Below are positions 6,564 through 10,714 of a stretch of DNA of 10,714 bases, one piece after another. The stretch's first letter is position 1; every line of letters starts with the position of its first letter. Location of the stretch: contig JAGGDZ010000088.1 of the NCBI GenBank assembly GCA_024648655.1, positions 1-10,714 on the forward strand, given 5' to 3'. The DNA comes from Chloroflexota bacterium. GTDB taxonomy: Bacteria > Chloroflexota > Dehalococcoidia > Lucifugimonadales > JADFKI01. Below the pieces are notes generated by a model that ran no database searches, had not been told where the DNA came from, and was given only the letters and a program-made list of their open reading frames with translations. Made by a program: the position numbers and the translations under genes.

Positions 6564-7468
6564 TTCAGTATCTCCCAGTCATCAAGGGCAACCGGATCAT
6601 GCGGCCTATCATAGCGATACGGCAGGCCTCGCATAGGGTAGCGCTCATTGTCAGGAAGAATGCGCTTCACCGACCATCTCGGTTCAGGCTCCAGTGTGAA
6701 ATCTTCACCATAGATCAATATATGCACACGCGGGTCTGCGCTATCGACGTCGACCACTCGGTAAATTGAAGCGTCGCCGCTAACTAAGGCATCATGGGAT
6801 TTTTTACTTGATACTTTCAATTTCTGCCATGCGATGTCGGAATCCTTAGTACCCTTCACCTCAATCCGCTCTGTCTTGCCATCTATCGTTACTCTGAGAT
6901 CCACGCCATCCCCGTCTTCTTCAATTTCCACATCCTCCCCATATCTGTCCCTTAGGCGCGCACGCACGATATTCAAAGCCTTCTGTTCCGTACTGAGGTC
7001 TTCCATTTTCTTGCGCTCCGCTTCGGTTAGCGCAATAGGAACTATTGAATCCACATTGAAGGAAGGGATTTCAGGTTTGGAGCGCGCGACGGAGGATAGG
7101 GATGTAGGTGCGATTGGAGGGTGCATCGTTGCAGAGCGCCCCTTATTATTCTCTCTAAGTTCCTTAGCGCGAGCAATCGCCCGTCGCATCTGCGCCTGCT
7201 GAGTCTCCGGATCGTCGTCGGGGTCTTCGATCAATTCATACAGCCCAGGTCCCCCTCGCCAAAATTTCGGATCTGTCCCGTTCTTCACAGTATTTCCTAT
7301 ACCTTCGCCTTCCTTCGCAACGCTGAAGTTGGAAGGCACGGTGTTGATAGTATTTAGTGAATGATTCCTTCCAATGCTTTCAAGTTTTTCTCTGATGTCT
7401 TTCCTTTTCCACTCGCGCTTGATTAGCTTCTCATGGCGCAGATGGATAATGTCATCAATCAATTTCAT
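6560..7468 (-). CDS. Winged-helix-like + DUF3883/NO VEIN-like nuclease-fold protein
   Basis: A 302-aa protein in the antitoxin position of the PIN toxin. Residues about 14-80 are basic and helical and end in FWRGGPGLYELI, the shape of small winged-helix modules found in restriction-type proteins. Residues 81-150 are a charged, proline-containing linker. Residues about 160-270 resemble the DUF3883 (protein NO VEIN C-terminal) branch of the PD-(D/E)XK superfamily: a helix (LSTEQKALNIVRARLRD), Asp190 in DGVDLRV, then IEVKGT with Glu203 and Lys205, and later a SIYRVVDVD strand. The domain calls are by eye; the D...EVK signature is clear, the winged helix less so. The ATG at 7468 is chosen because GGAGGG is 6 nt upstream; a longer reading from 7522 crosses the promoter palindrome. 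Base composition falls toward the 5' end, to near 42% GC around 7321-7380, suggesting foreign origin. It could be antitoxin/autorepressor, nuclease effector, or both. Confidence 0.75.
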   Translation of the reverse strand: MKLIDDIIHLRHEKLIKREWKRKDIREKLESIGRNHSLNTINTVPSNFSVAKEGEGIGNTVKNGTDPKFWRGGPGLYELIEDPDDDPETQQAQMRRAIARAKELRENNKGRSATMHPPIAPTSLSSVARSKPEIPSFNVDSIVPIALTEAERKKMEDLSTEQKALNIVRARLRDRYGEDVEIEEDGDGVDLRVTIDGKTERIEVKGTKDSDIAWQKLKVSSKKSHDALVSGDASIYRVVDVDSADPRVHILIYGEDFTLEPEPRWSVKRILPDNERYPMRGLPYRYDRPHDPVALDDWEILK

Positions 7469-7474
7469 TCCTAA

Positions 7475-7480
7475 CCCTCC
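7475..7480 (-). promoter_or_regulatory. RBS setting the start of the 302-aa gene
   Basis: On the - strand GGAGGG lies 6 nt before the ATG at 7468. This supports that start rather than an upstream in-frame codon at 7522, which lies upstream of the predicted transcription start. Confidence 0.75.
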
Positions 7481-7488
7481 AAATAAAA

Positions 7489-7518
7489 TATGGTATGCTA
7501 ATATATTAGCATACCATA
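7489..7518. repeat. Perfect 30-bp palindrome (candidate operator)
   Basis: The half-site TATGGTATGCTAATA (7489-7503) is followed without spacer by its exact reverse complement (7504-7518). It covers the predicted -10 box and start point of the 302-aa gene, with the ATG 21 nt beyond. Since transcription would begin inside it, the module's own mRNA would not contain the full hairpin, which favours a DNA operator. Transcripts coming from the upstream foldase gene would contain it, followed by TTTTATTT, so it might also act as an AT-rich terminator for that gene. Confidence 0.9.
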
Positions 7519-7531
7519 GCAAGATTGTCAG
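7503..7531 (-). promoter_or_regulatory. Predicted sigma70-type promoter of the PIN/nuclease module
   Basis: Reading the - strand, a -35 CTGACA (complement of 7526-7531) and a -10 TAATAT (complement of 7503-7508) are separated by exactly 17 nt, with an extended -10 TG (TGCTAATAT). Transcription would start near 7496, leaving a leader of about 28 nt. The -10 lies inside the 30-bp palindrome and the -35 is the loop of a second inverted repeat, so binding at either would block RNA polymerase. Confidence 0.6.
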
Positions 7532-7539
7532 ATCTTGCT
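7518..7539. repeat. Second inverted repeat around the -35 box
   Basis: AGCAAGAT (7518-7525) and ATCTTGCT (7532-7539) are perfect 8-bp arms around a 6-nt centre, TGTCAG, which is the complement of the predicted -35 CTGACA. It shares its edge base with the 30-bp palindrome, giving two contiguous dyads across the promoter. Confidence 0.8.
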
Positions 7540-7561
7540 GAATTAGTGTAAAGGGAAGAAA

Positions 7562-8701
7562 TTAGCCGCCGCCGAGGAACTGCTGGAACGGGTTGGTTGG
7601 CTGCGGCGAGGGTGTTATGGCAGTGGAGATGCCCAGCTGCTGGATCATCCAGGCGTAGATGTCCGAGTTGAAGACGGCGTACACGTCATGTTCTCGGCGC
7701 TGCTCGTTGATCCAACGCTCTAGGGCGCGCGTCTTAAGCGCTTCGTGGTTGACGGGAGCAAGCTCTCGCAGTTCGTCAATCTCGGACACCATGAATATGA
7801 ACGCCTGCTGCCGCTGGTCGCGGTTGGGGATGGGATCGCTGAGTTCGCCGACTTCGACGGTTGCGATGACGTCGTCGTAGTCTTCGAGCACGCCCAGAGG
7901 TACCCAGCCGACCTCACCGCCGCGGCGCACAAGTTCCGGAGCTTCTCGCGAGAACTCACGCGTAATCGCCTTGAAAGCCTCATGCCGCAACAGCGGGTCA
8001 TTGCTGTTTTTCACATAGTCTTTGTACTTCGTGAACATGATGTCTATCTCGTCTTCCTGGTTCACGGCAAGTCGATAGACGTGGTACTGCTTGGCGACGC
8101 CCGGCACAGACTCGCCTACATATTGCCGCACCTTCTCCCGCAGCAGTGTGCGGCGCACTATGTCGCGGTGCTCGTTCTCACTAATCTGGGATGAGTTCAG
8201 GAAGTTGCCGTAAAGTTCCTTGAACTCTCTGTCGAGCTGCTCGTCCGATTTGCCCGCTAAGTTGCCTCCGGCCTGGAAGATGATGGTCGCCTGAATCTGC
8301 TGGTCAACCTCTTCATCGGAGACGGTAATGCCAATGCTCGGCGCGGACTGCGATATAATCTCGTTCTCCACGATGAGCTGCAGCGCCTGAAAGATGTCGG
8401 TGCTCGTATCAATACGCTGCCCTGAGTCTTCTATCAACCGCTGCCGAATTCGCAGCATCTTTACCATGTCCCCACGCGTGTAGGTTACATCGTTCACGCT
8501 CACCACCCGTTCTTGCGGTGGGAGCACGAATACGAGAGTGTAACCAACGCCAATGACGCCCACGACGATGACTAACAGCATTACGGCGATAACCGCAAAT
8601 GCAACGCGGCGTCTGCGCTGAATCTGCTGAACGCGACTGGTTTCGCGACGGCGGTCGGTCAGGGGTGCTTCACCCTGCACTTGGGAAGGGTCGTTTACCA
8701 A
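7562..8701 (-). CDS. Membrane-anchored SurA/PrsA-like parvulin foldase
   Basis: A 379-aa extracytoplasmic peptidyl-prolyl isomerase/chaperone. An N-terminal cytoplasmic tail rich in Arg (RRRR at 29-32) precedes one transmembrane helix at about 33-60, giving an inside-to-outside orientation. Residues about 66-200 form a helical SurA_N-like chaperone region, including VNDVTYTRGDMVKML and ITVSDEEVDQQI. Residues about 205-315 form a parvulin-type rotamase domain with the conserved GGEVGWVPLG strand-turn at about 261-270. A short Pro/Gln tail ends in GGG. It should assist folding of secreted proteins. The start is TTG with no clear Shine-Dalgarno; the next Met (41) lies inside the membrane helix, so the TTG is preferred. 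It lies 138 nt downstream of rpsR in the same direction and has a candidate promoter of its own. Confidence 0.87.
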   Translation of the reverse strand: MVNDPSQVQGEAPLTDRRRETSRVQQIQRRRRVAFAVIAVMLLVIVVGVIGVGYTLVFVLPPQERVVSVNDVTYTRGDMVKMLRIRQRLIEDSGQRIDTSTDIFQALQLIVENEIISQSAPSIGITVSDEEVDQQIQATIIFQAGGNLAGKSDEQLDREFKELYGNFLNSSQISENEHRDIVRRTLLREKVRQYVGESVPGVAKQYHVYRLAVNQEDEIDIMFTKYKDYVKNSNDPLLRHEAFKAITREFSREAPELVRRGGEVGWVPLGVLEDYDDVIATVEVGELSDPIPNRDQRQQAFIFMVSEIDELRELAPVNHEALKTRALERWINEQRREHDVYAVFNSDIYAWMIQQLGISTAITPSPQPTNPFQQFLGGG

Positions 8702-8769
8702 TTTCGAATTCTCTCGTTACCTTTGGACTTAGACAAGCAAAACATGGATTGTACAGAGTGAAAAGGATA

Positions 8770-8780
8770 TATCACTGATA
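8770..8780. promoter_or_regulatory. Short operator-like palindrome TATCACTGATA
   Basis: An 11-bp palindrome with a single central base overlaps the predicted -10 box of the foldase promoter. On the - strand it reads TATCAGTGATA, identical to the core of the classical tetO operator. No TetR-family gene is in the window, so the match may be chance. Confidence 0.35.
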
Positions 8781-8803
8781 GCATATCCCGTTCTTACTGT
8801 AAA
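8775..8803 (-). promoter_or_regulatory. Predicted promoter of the foldase gene
   Basis: On the - strand TTTACA (complement of 8798-8803) is 17 nt from TATCAG (complement of 8775-8780), with an extended -10 TG (TGCTATCAG). The -35 matches the consensus at five of six positions, the -10 at four. It gives the foldase expression independent of the rpsF-ssb-rpsR transcript, with a leader of about 65 nt. Confidence 0.45.
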
Positions 8804-8839
8804 TCCATGCTGATTCACCGGATACAAGGGCCGCTGCCT

Positions 8840-9253
8840 CTATGCAGCGTAACCACCGCCGGGCATCTTGTGGTCGGGGCTGAACGGGATGAGCGCGAGT
8901 ACGCGGGCGCGCTTGATAGCTCGCGACAGCATGCGCTGATGCTTCGAGCAGACGCCAGTCTTGCGCCTCGCCTCCATCTTGTAGCGGTCCGAAATGAAGC
9001 GCCGAAGCCTGGCTACATCCTTGTAGTCGATATACTTCACTTTATCCACACAGAAGGTGCAGATTTTCCTTCGCGCATAGTATCGCGGTCTGCCGCGCCT
9101 GCGCTGGAAGCCGCCCTGCCCGCCACCGCCCCTGAACGGCGGCCTACCTCCTCCACCTGGTCTAGGGCCTCCCGGCGCTGCCGGTCGCGGTCCAGTTGAC
9201 GGTGTAGAACTTGGCGCTGTGGGCGCCGGCCCTGCAGGTTGCGCTGTAGTCAT
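8840..9253 (-). CDS. rpsR: 30S ribosomal protein S18 with long N-terminal extension
   Basis: Ribosomal protein S18 of the small subunit platform, which pairs with S6. The conserved core runs from about residue 60 to 124 (RRKICTFC, VKYIDYKDVARLRRFISDR, KTGVCSKHQRMLSRAIKRARVLALIPF). Cys65, Cys68, Cys102 and His105 make a likely zinc site, the metal-binding form of S18. The oddity is a leader of about 58 residues, rich in Pro, Gly, Ala and Thr and turning to Arg before the core, plus a short SPDHKMPGGGYAA tail. Bacterial S18 is usually about 75-90 aa; this one is 137. The ATG has GAGG upstream at a suitable distance, and no alternative ATG exists near the core. Third gene of rpsF-ssb-rpsR. Confidence 0.96.
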   Translation of the reverse strand: MTTAQPAGPAPTAPSSTPSTGPRPAAPGGPRPGGGGRPPFRGGGGQGGFQRRRGRPRYYARRKICTFCVDKVKYIDYKDVARLRRFISDRYKMEARRKTGVCSKHQRMLSRAIKRARVLALIPFSPDHKMPGGGYAA

Positions 9254-9266
9254 GGATTTACCTCGT

Positions 9267-9300
9267 TTAGTTAGTCGGTTTGCCGGTATATTAGTTAGTC
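9267..9300. repeat. 10-bp direct repeat before rpsR
   Basis: TTAGTTAGTC occurs at 9267-9276 and 9291-9300 (GACTAACTAA on the coding strand), 24 bp apart, in the 123-nt gap between ssb and rpsR. The copy nearer the gene abuts the rpsR Shine-Dalgarno. Function unknown. Confidence 0.6.
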
Positions 9301-9376
9301 AAGCAGAGAATTGGCTGGCGTCGTGGCTGATTTCACGCACACTTAACTCATCATCAGCCTATGAAGCCTTGCGCCA

Positions 9377-9811
9377 TCACCAGGGCAAGTCATCCGCGTC
9401 TGACGGCTCTGCGGGTCCGCCGTACTCGCCGTCCGCGCCATAGCCGCCCGGCTCACCCGGTGGACCGCCATATCCACCGCCTCCTTGCGGTCGGTTCAGG
9501 AAGGTAACTGTGTTCGCCACTATTTCGTTACGGAAGCGAGTTTGCCCGTCCTGCCCAACCCATGAGCGGCTTCTCAGTCTGCCCTCCACATACACTTTCA
9601 TGCCTCTTGTGACATAGTTGTTGCAAGTCTCAGCGAGCCTGTTCCAAGCCGTGACGTCAAACCACTCCGTCTCCTCTTGCGGCTCGCCATTCTGCGGAGT
9701 GTATCGACGGTTCACCGCCAAGCTGAACGAAGTCACCGCACTGCCGCTCGGAGTGTATCGCATCTCAGGATCTCTGCCCACATTGCCGATCACGAGCATC
9801 TTATTAAGCAT
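9377..9811 (-). CDS. ssb: Single-stranded DNA-binding protein
   Basis: A 144-aa SSB that coats single-stranded DNA in replication, repair and recombination. The OB fold covers about residues 1-108 (MLNKMLVIGNVGRDPEMRYTPSG, ETEWFDVTAWNRLAE, KVYVEGRLRSRSW, NTVTFLNRP). A glycine-rich linker (GGGGYGGPPGEPGGYG) leads to the acidic tip DADDLPW, the variant of the DDIPF tip that docks SSB-interacting proteins. Start ATG with an AGAGGG Shine-Dalgarno. It lies 40 nt after rpsF and 123 nt before rpsR, the classical bacterial order. Confidence 0.97.
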   Translation of the reverse strand: MLNKMLVIGNVGRDPEMRYTPSGSAVTSFSLAVNRRYTPQNGEPQEETEWFDVTAWNRLAETCNNYVTRGMKVYVEGRLRSRSWVGQDGQTRFRNEIVANTVTFLNRPQGGGGYGGPPGEPGGYGADGEYGGPAEPSDADDLPW

Positions 9812-9851
9812 AGGTACAGCCCTCTTGCGTCATTGGGTCGTATTGGGCGAA

Positions 9852-10154
9852 TTAAGCTACGGCTCTGGTTATGAGATGCCTGATGACGTCTTCCGATGTT
9901 GTCAAGCTGCGCTCCAGCTCCAGCACGTCGGATGCGTCCAGGCTGAAATTGGCGAGGACGTAGATACCCTCCATAAACTTCTCGATAGGGTATGCGAGGC
10001 GTCGCAAGCCCCAGATCTCGTGGTCGCCGAAGCTGCCGCCTCGGTCGGTCACGAAAGCGCTTATGCGCTGTATCGCCGCTTCGACCTCGCCCTCGTTCGC
10101 CTCGGGCGTCAGTATAAATACAATCTCGTAGTCCCGTAGTCGCTGAGCTACCAC
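9852..10154 (-). CDS. rpsF: 30S ribosomal protein S6
   Basis: A 100-aa S6, the usual length, which binds S18 on the small subunit platform. The opening RLRDYEIVFILTPEANEGEVEAAI and the later WGLRRLAYPIEKFMEGIYVLANF segment are diagnostic. I place the start at GTG (10154), because AGGAG lies 6 nt upstream and the protein then starts shortly before the conserved YEI. A TTG further up (10193) would add 13 residues but lies within a few bases of the predicted transcription start and lacks an RBS. First gene of the rpsF-ssb-rpsR operon. Confidence 0.95.
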   Translation of the reverse strand: MVAQRLRDYEIVFILTPEANEGEVEAAIQRISAFVTDRGGSFGDHEIWGLRRLAYPIEKFMEGIYVLANFSLDASDVLELERSLTTSEDVIRHLITRAVA

Positions 10155-10160
10155 GCTATG

Positions 10161-10166
10161 CTCCTG
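10161..10166 (-). promoter_or_regulatory. rpsF: RBS setting the rpsF GTG start
   Basis: CAGGAG on the - strand, 6 nt before the GTG at 10154. This is the main reason to reject the longer TTG start at 10193. Confidence 0.75.
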
Positions 10167-10202
10167 TAAATAGTCCGTCCTGCGAAAAATCAAGCAACCG
10201 CC

Positions 10203-10211
10203 ATTATATCA
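10203..10211 (-). promoter_or_regulatory. Extended -10 promoter of rpsF-ssb-rpsR
   Basis: The - strand reads TGATATAAT: a consensus -10 hexamer (complement of 10203-10208) with the TG extension. No good -35 is seen at 16-18 nt. Transcription should start near 10196, giving a leader of about 41 nt. No CCG-bearing S6:S18 binding hairpin, as known from other rpsF leaders, is apparent in this leader. Confidence 0.65.
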
Positions 10212-10249
10212 CGAATGCTCCGGACAGGCATGAATTACGCTATCCGAAT

Positions 10250-10714
10250 CAGGGTCTTTCGGTTATAGAGTAGGATTCGGCCTAAGCAGTTCGAGAGCGC
10301 CGTTAGGTCGCCAGCCTGCGTTCCTGATTGCTGCAGCTATGTTAGCTACGCCCGACAACCTGAACATGTTCAGCGACAGATTCCTCAGCGCAGCCATCAC
10401 TTGCGGCGCGGACTTGGCGCGAACCTGACTGGCGTCCTCACCCATCGTAAAGTCTCTGACATAGTGCAGACGATTCTCCATGCACCAATGACCGCGCATC
10501 AAACGCAGCAGCCTGTCAGGCGACGTATCCGTTCCAAGACTGGTTATGGCGTATCTCACCTGTATGGTCGCCTTGCCTTTCACCAGTCGCCTGCTCTCCA
10601 TCTTTATCACCTGCGCGTGTCCGGGCCAGTCCAAGTAGCCTGCCAGCATGTCCGTCGCCCACAGTCTGCGACGCTCTCTGCGGTCTCTGTGCACATCGAC
10701 CGTCTCCACATGGC
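10250..10714 (-). mobile_element. ISAs1-family insertion sequence, partial
   Basis: The transposase 3' part and its short downstream flank. CAGGGTCTTTCGG beginning at 10250, about 13 nt beyond the transposase stop, is a plausible terminal inverted repeat end, since ISAs1-like ends often begin CAGGG. The other end and any target duplication lie outside the window, so the boundary is provisional. A CCGAATC/GATTCGG pair (10244-10250 and 10274-10280) spans the same point. Confidence 0.5.
10263..10714 (-). CDS. ISAs1-family transposase, C-terminal part
   Basis: A DDE-type IS4-like transposase of the ISAs1 family (also known from H-repeat-associated proteins), which moves its element by cut-and-paste. 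About 150 C-terminal residues are visible; the frame is still open at the window edge, so the N-terminal part with the first two catalytic aspartates is outside. Visible family features are RRERRRLWAT near the start, DWPGHAQVIKMESRR, and the GHWCMENRLHYVRDFTMGEDAS block carrying the catalytic Glu and the Y-(2)-R...E-like signature, then APQVMAALRNLSLNMFR. The frame is intact within the window, with no stop or frameshift, but the element's activity cannot be judged from this fragment. Confidence 0.9.
   Translation of the reverse strand, partial: HVETVDVHRDRRERRRLWATDMLAGYLDWPGHAQVIKMESRRLVKGKATIQVRYAITSLGTDTSPDRLLRLMRGHWCMENRLHYVRDFTMGEDASQVRAKSAPQVMAALRNLSLNMFRLSGVANIAAAIRNAGWRPNGALELLRPNPTL

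Noticed and set aside
7469..7522. Longer form of the 302-aa protein starting at 7522
   Set aside because: The extra 18 codons are encoded across the 30-bp palindrome and promoter, while a GGAGGG sits 6 nt before the ATG at 7468.
6171..7561. A hidden small antitoxin gene (Phd/YefM- or AbrB-like) near the PIN toxin
   Set aside because: No short - strand frame with an RBS lies between or beside the two genes; the 4-nt overlap leaves no room between them.
7745..8194. A 149-codon open frame on the + strand inside the foldase gene
   Set aside because: It is antisense to the parvulin domain, with no recognisable motif or RBS.
9618..10139. A 173-codon open frame on the + strand across ssb and rpsF
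   Set aside because: It is antisense to two conserved genes and has no family features.
10155..10193. Longer S6 starting at TTG 10193
   Set aside because: It would start within a few bases of the predicted transcription start and has no RBS; the GTG at 10154 has AGGAG and gives the normal S6 length.

Overview
The window looks like a bacterial chromosome segment of moderately high GC, with an accessory block on the + strand (1-6161) facing a housekeeping block on the - strand (6171-10714). My best guess for the host is an uncultured Chloroflexota/Dehalococcoidia lineage of the SAR202 type. The guess rests on the style of S18, S6 and SSB (SSB ends in DDLPW) and on a signal-less sulfatase beside SDR and ornithine-cyclodeaminase-like genes. 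No 16S or other decisive marker is present, so the assignment is tentative.

Region 1 (2-6161, + strand) holds six genes in one direction: a PPC/DUF296 protein, a classical SDR oxidoreductase, a type I sulfatase of sulfamidase-like appearance, a GNAT acetyltransferase, a CapA/PgsA-like metallophosphatase and an ornithine cyclodeaminase/mu-crystallin family enzyme. Gaps are 20 to about 200 nt, most starts have strong Shine-Dalgarno sequences, and no convincing internal promoter is visible. The mix suggests small-molecule or sulfated-substrate catabolism, but no complete pathway can be read from it.

Region 2 (6171-7539, - strand) is a compact two-gene module, lower in GC than its surroundings. 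A 302-aa protein with a winged-helix-like N-terminus and a DUF3883/NO VEIN-like PD-(D/E)XK C-terminus overlaps by 4 nt a VapC-like PIN-domain ribonuclease. No small antitoxin gene is present; the 302-aa protein sits where one would be. In front of it lies a sigma70-type promoter whose -10 is inside a perfect 30-bp palindrome and whose -35 is exactly the loop of a second inverted repeat. This is the most interesting part of the window: a candidate autoregulated toxin-antitoxin or defence module of unusual architecture.

Region 3 (7562-10154, - strand) is the ribosomal/replication cluster rpsF-ssb-rpsR, followed downstream by a membrane-anchored SurA/PrsA-like parvulin foldase with its own predicted promoter. 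The cluster has an extended -10 promoter (TGATATAAT) upstream of rpsF.

Region 4 (about 10250-10714) is the 3' part of an ISAs1-family insertion sequence running off the window edge. Its apparent end lies only about 40 bp from the rpsF -10 box.
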